Shown here piece by piece: positions 54,185 to 63,500 of a stretch of 64,000 nt of DNA. The translations under genes and the position numbers were made by a program. This stretch comes from Chitinophaga sp. (GTDB lineage: Bacteria > Bacteroidota > Bacteroidia > Chitinophagales > Chitinophagaceae), in contig NZ_JAFAIX010000012.1 in the NCBI RefSeq assembly GCF_019236475.1, forward strand, positions 992,001 to 1,056,000, read 5' to 3'. The notes below the pieces were generated by a model. It saw only the letters and a list, made by a program, of their open reading frames with translations. It ran no database searches and was not told the DNA's origin. Position 1 is the first letter of the stretch; every line of letters starts with the position of its first letter.

Positions 54185-54666
54185 TGAAGATATTTGATAT
54201 CGATTATCGCCGACTGATAGCATTACTGCTGCCTCCAGGCTTGAGAAAGAGTCGGATGCAGGCTTGGCTGAATGCCCTGGTATACCCCGTACAATTGCTG
54301 TATAATGATTTTAAAGCCAATAGAAAGAATAACCTGTACCGTATCAGTATAACCCCTCAGGTATTTTCTCTAGAGAAAGCCGCTAATGATCGTTACGATT
54401 ACGTAGAACGACGTATACGGATCGCCGATGTACTACTGAAGGAAGTGATTTTCATCTACCAACGGCCGGAGAACAAACCATTAATGCTATTCAGGAGATC
54501 CGAAACGCAACCTTTGAACCTCTATCTGAAAACAGAAACGAATAGTGTGACTGTAGATTTCCTCGTATTACTGCCGTCCGGATTAAGGTTTGCGGAAGAT
54601 GAAATGCGGGCATTCATTGACAGTTACAAATTAGCTAGTAAAGACTATAAAATTCAATTGACATGA
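54184..54666 (+). CDS. Baseplate wedge protein I-like
   Basis: A 160 aa protein in the gpI position after J, with RRLIALLLPPGLRKSRMQAWLNALVYPVQLLY near the start. Families at this spot are poorly conserved, so the name rests on order and length. It overlaps the fibre gene by 4 bp. Confidence 0.65.
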   Translation: MKIFDIDYRRLIALLLPPGLRKSRMQAWLNALVYPVQLLYNDFKANRKNNLYRISITPQVFSLEKAANDRYDYVERRIRIADVLLKEVIFIYQRPENKPLMLFRRSETQPLNLYLKTETNSVTVDFLVLLPSGLRFAEDEMRAFIDSYKLASKDYKIQLT

Positions 54667-55505
54667 GTAATAAAAGAGTGGATTTCGGCAACCTTGGCGG
54701 ATTCCCGCTTACGCAGGATCTGCTGTCATACATGCAGTCTTCCTACAGAGATGCTATTTCCGGTATGGCAAAAGTTTGCGGCAATAACGTAATTATTTCT
54801 GGTATGGAGGATAACGGTACCTCTTTTTCGGACGGCTGGATTGTACTGGATGGAGAATTACTGCCTTTTGTTGGAGGTCCTAAGCAAAGTACATTCATCA
54901 TAGTAGATGAGAACAGCAATGAAGCTTTTGCAGATGGTATCTCCCGAACTGTTTATTTTACCAGATATGCCAGATTTGGTAGTGGCGGCCGACCTATTTC
55001 GGATCTGTTCCGACTTTCTACTATCGGCGCATTGCAAAGTAACCTAACAGAACTGAATAGCAATCTTACTGCGCTGAACAACAATTACGGGTTGCATGCA
55101 GCCAATAAGAATAATCCCCATGGCGTAACGAAACAACAGGTTGGTTTGGGAAATATTCCTAACGCCATCTCCGATGACCCAACATTGAATGACAGCAATG
55201 TACTTGCCACTACAAAAGCCACTGCTAAGGCATCTAAAATTGTAAGAATGGATTCTGTGGATATCACTGGCATTGTCAATCAGAGTACGGACAAAGATAT
55301 TCCTATTACCATTCCGAATGGTCCTGTATATGGTCGGTATTTAGTTGCTGGCTCTCTTCGTAGTTATTCCAACAATTTCGATAATGATAACGATGTGTTT
55401 TGGATGGTGCGGGGTTTGGGCCCTTATAACTTCGTCCTCTGTACGCGAAAGATGGCTAACAACTACGTTTATCTAATGTTTGATTACGCAATAATCTTAT
55501 TTTAA
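54663..55505 (+). CDS. Tail fibre/collar protein 1
   Basis: A 280 aa protein. Starts NKRVDFGNLGGFPLTQDLLSYMQ, then a coil-rich linker with repeated NLTELNSNLTALNN, and the fibre signature NNPHGVTKQQVGLGNIPNA. It should mount the fibres on the baseplate. Its motif recurs in the next gene. Confidence 0.78.
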   Translation: MSNKRVDFGNLGGFPLTQDLLSYMQSSYRDAISGMAKVCGNNVIISGMEDNGTSFSDGWIVLDGELLPFVGGPKQSTFIIVDENSNEAFADGISRTVYFTRYARFGSGGRPISDLFRLSTIGALQSNLTELNSNLTALNNNYGLHAANKNNPHGVTKQQVGLGNIPNAISDDPTLNDSNVLATTKATAKASKIVRMDSVDITGIVNQSTDKDIPITIPNGPVYGRYLVAGSLRSYSNNFDNDNDVFWMVRGLGPYNFVLCTRKMANNYVYLMFDYAIILF

Positions 55506-55506
55506 T

Positions 55507-56118
55507 ATGCCAATCCAGGATAGAAATAAACTAAAAAGCTGGTTCGAAACCGGCGATTATCCCACCCAGCAACAGTTCTGGGACTTGATAGATAGTTTCT
55601 TCCACAAGTTGGAAGATGTAATCGATATCAATAATGTCAGTGGATTGCGTGCATTGCTGAATGCCAAGGCAGATTATGAGCAATTACAATCGCATCTGGG
55701 AGACAAGGGCAATCCGCATGCAGTAACCAAAGTGCAAGTCGGTCTGGGGAATATTCCCAATAATATTTCGGATGCCATTGATCTCAACCAGAATGATACC
55801 CTGGCTACGAGTGCTGCAGTGTTCAAGCTGGCAAGCAAGGTTGTATCCAATACGATTGAGGAAAATACTTACACTGCCGATAGCAGCTATGTGCTGAGAT
55901 TGGGGGGATTGCTGGAGAAAATTGTGGTGATTCCCACTACTGATATTAATCTGAGTATAGGTACCACCCTTGGTGGAAAGGACCTCCTGGACACGCTTCC
56001 ACTGACAGGTAAAGCAGGAAACATTATATCACTCGATCTCTTCGCAGCTTCCACTGATAAGAATCTTTTCTTCAGCGGCATCACAGGAAGTGTTCAAATA
56101 CGATATTATAAAAGATAA
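55507..56118 (+). CDS. Tail fibre protein 2
   Basis: A 203 aa protein with DYPTQQQFWDLIDSFFHKLEDV at the start, then GNPHAVTKVQVGLGNIPNN, as in fibre 1. The C-terminal part is beta-rich and could be a short receptor-binding or knob domain (SIGTTLGGKDLLDTLPLTGKAG). It ends the classic tail operon 14 bp before a hairpin and 69 bp before the first secreted paralogue. Confidence 0.75.
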   Translation: MPIQDRNKLKSWFETGDYPTQQQFWDLIDSFFHKLEDVIDINNVSGLRALLNAKADYEQLQSHLGDKGNPHAVTKVQVGLGNIPNNISDAIDLNQNDTLATSAAVFKLASKVVSNTIEENTYTADSSYVLRLGGLLEKIVVIPTTDINLSIGTTLGGKDLLDTLPLTGKAGNIISLDLFAASTDKNLFFSGITGSVQIRYYKR

Positions 56119-56131
56119 CATCCGTTAATCC

Positions 56132-56167
56132 TTTGGTATGGTGCCGGAAATTCCGGCATCACCAAAT
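56132..56167 (+). other. Long hairpin before the paralogue array
   Basis: TTTGGT, GTGCCGGAA, ATTCCGGCAT, ACCAAA arms can form an interrupted stem of about 15 pairs at 56132-56167, without a T-run. It is placed between the fibre gene and the first secreted paralogue and could be a transcript-processing or attenuation site. Confidence 0.5.
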
Positions 56168-56187
56168 CTTTACCCCAATTACCCCAA

Positions 56188-57183
56188 ATGAATAGAATTC
56201 TTTTATTGATACTGTGTTTGTTTACCCAGTTGACATGGGCACAGAGTAATATCAGTACGAACAGGATTGTAATTAAAGATTCCCTATCTCTTGATGGAAA
56301 GTGGATTAAGCGCATCAATAATGACAGCACACTTCAAACTGCTGGTGAACAAAGCGTTTCCACCGATGGAGCGATAAAAAAGTATATAGATAATGCAACA
56401 TCCGGAGGTGGTGGCGTTTCGCCATCTGAGATAGCAAAAATGATGATGAATCCAGATGCACTTGACGTAGTAGTGCGTTTTTGGACCGGTCAATGGATGA
56501 CGCCTTTAATTAATTTTAACCTGAGCTTTTTAAGTAGTGATGGGATTAAATCCACTTACTATGTTTCGGGGTATCATCCCAAAGAGACCTTTCCTGTCTA
56601 TGGCAAACCACCATTTTCCTTATACGTAGCTATTCAAAATGTAACTACAGACTCTGTGTTAGCCATCAATCTATCTACAACAGAACAATCTAGTGTAATT
56701 GGTTATGAGAATTATTCGAATTTTGTTCTCATAAAACCAGGTAATACGGCGGTTATTACTGCGGACCGATTAAGAGGGAATTTATTAATTGGAATAGAGT
56801 CATGGTTACGAACATATCCTGAAAATCACCTGATCAGTGTTAATGAAAGGGTTAAGAATCATTCCGCCACACAATCGATTAATATGTATAAATCTGGCTA
56901 TGGAAATATAATCCTGATGCCGGGTCAGGAGATTTCTCAGCCGAACCTATGGTTGGACCAGAATGGTTATAAGGAATGTAGTTTGCAGGGTTTTGATTTT
57001 CATACAGCCATTAATGGAAAGTACATTACTGCCGTGCCAATTACTAGTTCAATCAGGTTCAAAGTATACCGTAATAGCGTTTTATACATGACTAAGGAGG
57101 TGCATGCATTTAAGGATGATAATCTTGTTTTTGAAATTGATCCGACCTGGACAGATTATGAAATTATTTTGGAAGACATCTAA
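56188..57183 (+). CDS. Secreted fibre-like paralogue 1
   Basis: A 331 aa protein. Signal peptide of about 19 residues (LTQLTWAQSN), then a shared module NRIVIKDSLSLDGKWIKRINNDST ... STDGAIKKYID. The middle has SSDGIKSTYYVSG and GKPPFSLYV, and the end has KVYRNSVLYMTKEV ... WTDYEIILEDI. I do not recognise the family outside this set. It is probably exported by Sec, which is odd for a tail protein. It shares N-terminal, central and C-terminal blocks with the next three genes. Confidence 0.8.
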   Translation: MNRILLLILCLFTQLTWAQSNISTNRIVIKDSLSLDGKWIKRINNDSTLQTAGEQSVSTDGAIKKYIDNATSGGGGVSPSEIAKMMMNPDALDVVVRFWTGQWMTPLINFNLSFLSSDGIKSTYYVSGYHPKETFPVYGKPPFSLYVAIQNVTTDSVLAINLSTTEQSSVIGYENYSNFVLIKPGNTAVITADRLRGNLLIGIESWLRTYPENHLISVNERVKNHSATQSINMYKSGYGNIILMPGQEISQPNLWLDQNGYKECSLQGFDFHTAINGKYITAVPITSSIRFKVYRNSVLYMTKEVHAFKDDNLVFEIDPTWTDYEIILEDI

Positions 57184-57206
57184 CCCTTCATCTTAATCTA
57201 TTTTAC

Positions 57207-58250
57207 ATGTTAATACGATTGTTTGTTTTCCTGATGCTACTCTCCGCAGTAGCATCGGCCCAGAGTAATGCCACAGTAAACCGCCTGCTGGTAAAGGATT
57301 CCATGGGCATTGGTGGTCGTTGGATTCGGGAGATACGATCCGATAGTACCATGAACGGTACCAACGAGGGTACGATTTCAACGGATGGTGCTTGGAAAAG
57401 CTATATCCTGAATAATGTTCGGAATAGCCCTTTAAGCCCGGTTCCCGGGCCTGCAAGAGATAGCGCACTTACGATAGATCCGGCTACGGGAAAGCTCGGG
57501 ATTACACCGATTTCAAGACCCGCTGTTAAACAGTTTGAAGGTTTAACTCATAACCCCTGGCTGAAAGTATCCGCAGGACCGTTGGTTAACGGAGTAACGA
57601 TTGTGGAGGATACCATTCATGTAGAATGTATGAGCAGTGACGGCATCAAATCCATTATCACCTTTAATGGTGCATATCCTGATTGGAATTATGCCAAAGG
57701 TAAGGCCCCATTCACCGTGAAGACAGACTGGGTAAATCGCCACCCTGGAAAATTCGTTCTACTAGATATAACGTCCGCCTTTTACCCGAATGGTAGACAG
57801 CCGTTCAATCGCTTTTTTGCAGCCTATAACGATACAATCCATTTCAAGCAAAACTGTATCAGTAGTGATATTTTCTTTGAAATGCGCCTCTCAGACTCGC
57901 TGCCAAATTGCGTCATTATGCCTATAACTGTAAGAAATAGGACGTCTGGAATGATTAGTATTCGTTCAGCGGATGGTACTAATATAATCCTGCCTCATGA
58001 GGAGCTACGCTTTAAAATTTGGTATGGATCAGGACTGGGTGTAGGTTATCAGAAGGTGTTAAAGTCAGCTACAGGAGAATTAATCCTCTGTGGTCTTGAT
58101 AACCACCCACTGCGCTGCTTAGTTTATGAAAATGAAACACTCACCAATACCGTAACAGCAGACTCCTACTACGGGTTTCTTGTACCAATTAATGATCCTT
58201 CATCACGCTTAGAATTAGTTGTGGAGGATATGCCAATTGTTTCCCAATAG
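57207..58250 (+). CDS. Secreted fibre-like paralogue 2
   Basis: A 347 aa protein. Signal peptide ends SAVASAQSN; then NRLLVKDSMGIGGRWIREI and STDGAWKSYIL, a Pro-rich linker (SPLSPVPGPAR), the central MSSDGIKSIITFNG and KGKAPFTVKTDW, and a C-terminal beta segment LVYENETL ... LELVVEDM. Same family as the flanking genes with low overall identity by eye, so paralogues have diverged strongly. Gap of 23 bp to paralogue 1. Confidence 0.8.
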   Translation: MLIRLFVFLMLLSAVASAQSNATVNRLLVKDSMGIGGRWIREIRSDSTMNGTNEGTISTDGAWKSYILNNVRNSPLSPVPGPARDSALTIDPATGKLGITPISRPAVKQFEGLTHNPWLKVSAGPLVNGVTIVEDTIHVECMSSDGIKSIITFNGAYPDWNYAKGKAPFTVKTDWVNRHPGKFVLLDITSAFYPNGRQPFNRFFAAYNDTIHFKQNCISSDIFFEMRLSDSLPNCVIMPITVRNRTSGMISIRSADGTNIILPHEELRFKIWYGSGLGVGYQKVLKSATGELILCGLDNHPLRCLVYENETLTNTVTADSYYGFLVPINDPSSRLELVVEDMPIVSQ

Positions 58251-58261
58251 AATATTTATAA

Positions 58262-59356
58262 ATGATGCATTCAATAAGGTTTATTATATGTTTATTCGCA
58301 GGGCTGCTCTGTAATTGCCTACAGGCCAACTGCCAGAGCAATCTGAGCTCCAATAGAGTGCTGGTAAAGGAGTCATTGACATTAAAGGATCGTCAGATTA
58401 ATGCCATCAACAATGACGTAAAGCTTGAGCAAGCCAGTAGTCAAACATTATCAACAACATCAGCAATTCGTACTTTTATTGATGGTCTCGTAGGACTGGC
58501 TCCATCTGGAACCACTAATAGAACAGATAGTGTACTCTCCAGGAATCCGATCACCGGCACCATGGAAATGGTTCCGACGTTTAGTTTAAGGAATCTCGTA
58601 GAAGCGGTACTTGTTCAGCGACAAATGTTGGAACTCAATATCATGAGTACTACAGATCTGACTGCTGACGTATTGGATTCACTACACGTTACAGTCACCA
58701 GTAGTGACGGAATCACTACCAGTCAACGATGTGCAGGAAATCAATTTGCACGAATCTATGGATACGGTAAGCCGCCCTTCAGCGTTTCATTTTTTTGTGT
58801 TAATAATACTCCTGGCCGAAATTATATGCTTTTCTCAGACGAAATTTATCTAACAGATCCAGTATTAAAAGTGCAGTTCTTCCCTGGACGTAATTATTTT
58901 GAAAAATGGGCTAACTATGGAGATACTATCAAGTACGTTGCAAAAAATATTCGTCAACAATTTGGTATAAGATTCAAAAACGAATCGAATGGACAACCGA
59001 CTTACCGCGATACCATTGGTCGACGGGAAATGAGTATCGTCAACAACACAAGAAATTTCTGGCCGGTTATTTATGGTCTTGGAACAGGAGTTATCACTGT
59101 AACACCAGGAGAAATCACAACATACTCCGAATATTTACTCCCATCTATCGATATAAATTTTCTAAATCTCCTTGTATGGCAGTATGGCGGGTATTATTCT
59201 GACAATACTGTCACTGCAAAAATGCATTATAAACTGTATAAGAACGATGTATTGTTTATGGAGGATGATATTGAGAATCCCGGCAATACTTATGTAAGTT
59301 ATCCACTTGATGCAAGTTGGAAAAAGGTGAAATTGATCCTGGACAATGTTGACTAA
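58262..59356 (+). CDS. Secreted fibre-like paralogue 3
   Basis: A 364 aa protein. Hydrophobic export signal with two Cys (LLCNCLQANCQSN), then NRVLVKESLTLKDRQINAINND and LSTTSAIRTFID. Central TSSDGITTSQRCAG and YGKPPFSVSFF; C-terminal HYKLYKNDVLF ... WKKVKLILDNVD. The start could be one codon later. It is 11 bp after paralogue 2 and its stop lies 28 bp before the start of paralogue 4, so the array is one transcript. Confidence 0.8.
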   Translation: MMHSIRFIICLFAGLLCNCLQANCQSNLSSNRVLVKESLTLKDRQINAINNDVKLEQASSQTLSTTSAIRTFIDGLVGLAPSGTTNRTDSVLSRNPITGTMEMVPTFSLRNLVEAVLVQRQMLELNIMSTTDLTADVLDSLHVTVTSSDGITTSQRCAGNQFARIYGYGKPPFSVSFFCVNNTPGRNYMLFSDEIYLTDPVLKVQFFPGRNYFEKWANYGDTIKYVAKNIRQQFGIRFKNESNGQPTYRDTIGRREMSIVNNTRNFWPVIYGLGTGVITVTPGEITTYSEYLLPSIDINFLNLLVWQYGGYYSDNTVTAKMHYKLYKNDVLFMEDDIENPGNTYVSYPLDASWKKVKLILDNVD

Positions 59357-59384
59357 GAATTCCCCACAATTATTTCTATTTCAG

Positions 59385-60440
59385 ATGATGAAAAAAATTA
59401 TAATATTCAGTTGCTTCTTTTTGAGTATCCTCATGCCCTATGGATATTGTCAAAATGTAACAGTGGTAAACAGATTACTGGTGAAGGATTCATTAGCCAT
59501 CGGTAATCATTGGATTAATAATGTTGCTGATGAAAATGAAATAGTAGCAGGTGGTTCCAATGTGCTCGCTAATGATGCCGCACTGAAAAAATATTTTGCA
59601 AATTCAATGCGGTTGCCAGGTTTGACCAGTATATCACATGCTGATAGCCTCTTGACATTAGATCCTGTAACTCGCAAATACAGCATGGCTCCTAACATAA
59701 CCGCTAGTAATATAGATATGGATGGTATCATCGATATGCTGTTTGTACACCCACACGTCTTTACATTATCGTATGATAACTACAATGCTATAGATACAAT
59801 TCTAGTGGAGATAACCAGCAGCGATGGAGCCTTAACTCCTTTATTACTTACAGGGAGCAGTGGCGTGAAGTTTGTATTTGGAAAACCTCCATTTTCTCTA
59901 AAATCGAATTATAAAAATCCACTGTCTAACAGGAGTACTATTATTACCTTGGCCAAATCAGATGAATACGATAATTTTTTTGGTAATGAAATTAATAGGC
60001 CTGTATTGCCTTCTGATACACAAGCTCTTTTTGCAGAGGAATTAACCGGGAGATATCAATTTTATTTTAACCCCTCTCCGAATGTCTCTCTTTCTAAGAA
60101 AAAATTGATTTTAAAGAATAATACTCTCAATTACAGATTGGGAGTATTGAGTGAACTTGCATGGCCGCAAAGGAATAGAGAACTCTCCATTCAAGTAATT
60201 AATGCACTCGATAGTATACGTATTGGAGCCACTCCAGTTTTGACCACACAAACAGGTGAGAAAGCACTGCTAACTACGGCTGTATCCAAGTATAGTATCC
60301 GAAACTTAATTGCTGAAATCTATGTCGATAATCAACTCTATCAGACAAAAACCTTTAAGGAGTTCTTTAAGATCCCCTATGATAAAACCTGGAATACCAT
60401 CGAAATAATTCTCAAAGATCCCACCATCGCCACACCATAG
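59385..60440 (+). CDS. Secreted fibre-like paralogue 4
   Basis: A 351 aa protein from ATG 59385; the open frame begins at 59346 inside paralogue 3 but that part is not a signal peptide. Export signal with PYGYCQN, then NRLLVKDSLAIGNHWINNVADEN and DAALKKYFAN. Central TSSDGALTPLLLTG and FGKPPFSLKSNY; C-terminal IYVDNQLYQTKTF ... WNTIEIILKDP. Last gene of the element, followed by two terminator-like hairpins. Confidence 0.78.
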   Translation: MMKKIIIFSCFFLSILMPYGYCQNVTVVNRLLVKDSLAIGNHWINNVADENEIVAGGSNVLANDAALKKYFANSMRLPGLTSISHADSLLTLDPVTRKYSMAPNITASNIDMDGIIDMLFVHPHVFTLSYDNYNAIDTILVEITSSDGALTPLLLTGSSGVKFVFGKPPFSLKSNYKNPLSNRSTIITLAKSDEYDNFFGNEINRPVLPSDTQALFAEELTGRYQFYFNPSPNVSLSKKKLILKNNTLNYRLGVLSELAWPQRNRELSIQVINALDSIRIGATPVLTTQTGEKALLTTAVSKYSIRNLIAEIYVDNQLYQTKTFKEFFKIPYDKTWNTIEIILKDPTIATP

Positions 60441-60466
60441 AACCCCTTTCCATAAAGGCTTTCATC

Positions 60467-60510
60467 AAAACCGGACGTTTCGCTTTAATCACTCGGACGT
60501 CTGGTTTTTC
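60467..60510 (+). terminator. Terminator at the end of the element operon
   Basis: AAAACCGGACGT, an 18-base loop, ACGTCTGGTTTT with one mismatch, then TTTCC. It lies 27 bp past the stop of paralogue 4. The arms also hold the direct repeat CGGACGT. Confidence 0.7.
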
Positions 60511-60540
60511 CTGTATTATACCCTCACTTATACCCATAAA

Positions 60541-60567
60541 AAAACCTGCTCGCCAGGAGCAGGTTTT
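60541..60567. terminator. Bidirectional terminator for convergent genes
   Basis: AAAACCTGCTC, loop GCCAG, GAGCAGGTTTT: a perfect 11 bp stem with A and T runs on both sides. It is 23 bp from the stop of the minus-strand gene at 60590. Confidence 0.88.
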
Positions 60568-60589
60568 ATATTTATAAGATGATGTACGA

Positions 60590-63500
60590 TTAGAAGTCTA
60601 CACCCATACCGAAGTACCAAATAGGACCTCCTTTAAAGAAGCCTGTCATTGGCCATCCTGCATCTGTACGGAGGAAATAACCAGCAATAGTAGTTCGGGC
60701 GCCAAAGCCATAACCAGCGATGAATGGTCCGAGGAAGCCTTCTTTGATACGAGTTACTACGCCGGTACCATTGTCATAGTTGCCGTAGTTGGAATCCTTA
60801 AATTTCAGCGATCCATTCCATGCAGTACCAATATCCATAAAGCTCAATAATTGGAAGTTGCGCAGGAAGGCGGAGTTGATTGGTTTGTCAATGAAGGTGG
60901 CGAATACAGGCAAACGCAGCTCTGTATTCAACAACATTACATTATTACCATTTTTCTGATTCTGTTTGTAACCACGGAGGTTTTCTGCCAATGTTTGATA
61001 AGCATAGTTCACATTGGTATTTACTGGAGTAGCCCCATTGATCTGAGGATTCAACCAGTTGTCGATACCACCCAGGTAATAAATCATTTTACGAGAGCCC
61101 CAGGACATATCCATGGAGAATCTTGTAGCCCAGATAAAGTTGCGGTAGATCTTCTCATAGTGACGAATATCCACTCCCCAATTGTATGTAAACCGACCAT
61201 TTGCAGCCGGTGAATTAGGATTGAATAACTCATTCAGACCGCCATTGGTAAGCTGTGAATTGACATCCATATACACTTTGTAACGTGTACCATTCCAGAT
61301 ATTAATAGCTGGATTGATGGTGTTGTCGTATACATATTCCAGTCGGCCGAGTACATAGCTTTCTTTGTAATCTTTCACGGCCAGGCTAGGCTTATCCTTG
61401 GCTGTTATCACCAATTTATCGGTACGATATCCCACTTGCAGGCGGATGCTCCTCACCTGGTCAAATGGATAGCGCATTTCTCCCTGATAGAGATTGGTAA
61501 TAAGCTTGGTAGGCAGGAATTGTTGTTGGTTCTGGTCATCCACATAACTAAAACCACCGTTTTTGTCTAGTTTCCTGTAATAAGTGAATTTATAATCAAA
61601 ACGTTTTTTCAGGTAGGAAGCTGTAAAGAAGTATTCAGATCCTTGTAAACTGGATGGAATACGGAAGCCACCGTTGAATTTAATGTCCTCGAATAAATCG
61701 CTTACGCCTATACGAATTAATCCATTTACTGGATCAGTCAGGCGGATAGGATTGTTGCCTGGAGGGCCAGTAAACACTTGGTACCTGTTGATAAGGATGG
61801 AGTTATCTAACTGTAAGATGAGATAATCCGACGCAAATTTCAGTTTATAAGGCAACAGTTTAGACTGTTTCAGAATAGATGGCTGTTGCTTGGAAAGTTG
61901 TTTAAAACCCGTAACCTCATCATATTCATTCTGCATAACAGGGGCTTTCGCCACTTCTGCCACTGTTGTATCCTTCGGTTCATCGCCAAATTCATTTTGG
62001 AAGAAGTTCGGATGGGATGAGGTATCCTTACGAGGTGCCATAAACGTTGGCAGACCCTGACGAAGACTATCCTGGTGCATTTGATCCTGTCTGAAACGCG
62101 TGTTTCTGGCGGAAACGTTCCTTCTGACAAGTGTAGTCGTGTCGACCTTTAACTTCATCAAACGTTTCATATCACCATACTTCACTACTTCCGAAACCTC
62201 TCCTTTTTCGCCTGTAATCCTGGATTCTAGGATACCGTATGGATAGTTGGAAATAGGGAATGTATAAGTAGAATCATTGGTAATAGTAACTGCTTCTACG
62301 GAGTCAGGCGCGCTAGAGCCATAGGCCGCCAGGGCAGAGTCCAGCTCTTCTTTATCCGGGTTATGCAGGATTTCTGAGCCTACATAGAAGAGGGAATCAA
62401 CGCCTGCACTTTGAGAGTGGAAGTAACCAGCATAGCGGTTACGGATACCGTTTGCATCAGAAACAAAGGTAAAGTGCATGGTATTATACTGCATGGGCAG
62501 TCTCGCATTGCCATACTTCATGTCCGTCAACTGCGTAATCTGCCTGTCGGCACTCTTGTTCCAGTTGTCTACCATGAAGATATTATACCGATTGTTCAGC
62601 ATGGAAGTATCGCTACCACGACCTTTCGGACCTGGGCGATTAGAAGAATAGATAATGCCGCTTTTACCAGGGAATGCTGCAAAAGATGGATCGAGATCAT
62701 CATACACATCATTGGTGATCTGATCTGTTTTGGAATTGCTGATGTTATAGGTGAAAATATCTGTGTGTCCGTTTTTTACAGCAGACAGCAACAGGGTATT
62801 TTCCATGACAGGCATGTATTTGAAGTCGATTACACGGTCAAATTGTGGCAGATCCTGGCGCAAGGTAATACGGGTAACGAGGTCATAGACCATCAGTTTC
62901 GTTTTGCCTTCATGTTCATAAATCACGGCGAGGCGATTCCCTTTAGGGTTCCAGGCCATCTGCGGATAATTAGGATCGAGTTGGTTAGCCAGTTGCATTA
63001 CGCCGCTTTTCAACAGCACTTTAGGCTTATTCCAGCCCAACTGAATCTGTACTTTATAGAGGCCCTTGTGGAATTCTACAACAGCGTAAGAGTTATTTTT
63101 CGGATTAGGATTGAAACGGAAGTAATCAGATTTACCGACTTCTTGGGCAACGATAGTGCGGCCTTTAGCGGAAGTTTTACGACGTTTATTATCATCCAAA
63201 TATCTTTTCTGGTAGAATACGAGGAAATCTTGTGTTGCTTTTTTCGGTGTTAGGTTCAATACTTGTTCGAAACCTTTTTTCAGCCCTCTGTTGATACGGG
63301 TGATATACATGAGGTAGGGTACCGCATCTTTCCCGTATTTGGCTTCCACATAGTACCAGAAGGCATGTCCGGCTAGCAGCGGGTGATCATAAGCCAGTTG
63401 ATTGAAATTGGAATATTTGCCAGAGAGGATGATGGCTTTCAGTTCTTCATCTTCCTGGGCGGTCCAGTTTTCGGCAGCATAGGCGATAAAGCCGTCAGTA

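Larger units (their letters stand above)
39899..60440 (+). mobile_element. Mu-like tail-only element (tailocin island)
   Basis: A 20.5 kb block with a phage gene order: divergent repressor, MuA-like transposase, MuB-like ATPase, DnaA-IV-like protein, tail terminator-like gene, lysis cassette, then contractile tail and fibres and four fibre-like secreted proteins. Against phage Mu, everything from terminase through portal, protease, scaffold and capsid is absent, and only 50 bp separate the endolysin from the sheath. The exact ends, including the TG...CA termini and 5 bp duplications expected of Mu, could not be located by eye, so coordinates are those of the first and last element genes. Confidence 0.75.

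Noticed and set aside
39899..60440. Type VI secretion or eCIS-type injection system
   Set aside because: No ClpV/AAA+ disassembly ATPase, TssJLM membrane complex or Afp15-like ATPase was seen; a Mu-type repressor, transposase and lysis genes fit a phage-derived tail better.
56188..60440. Diversity-generating retroelement or invertase acting on the four paralogues
   Set aside because: No reverse transcriptase, template/variable repeat pair, recombinase gene or inverted site was seen near the array.
39788..60600. Exact attachment or terminal inverted sites of the element
   Set aside because: I could not find a convincing TG...CA pair with 5 bp duplications by eye, so no end coordinates are claimed.
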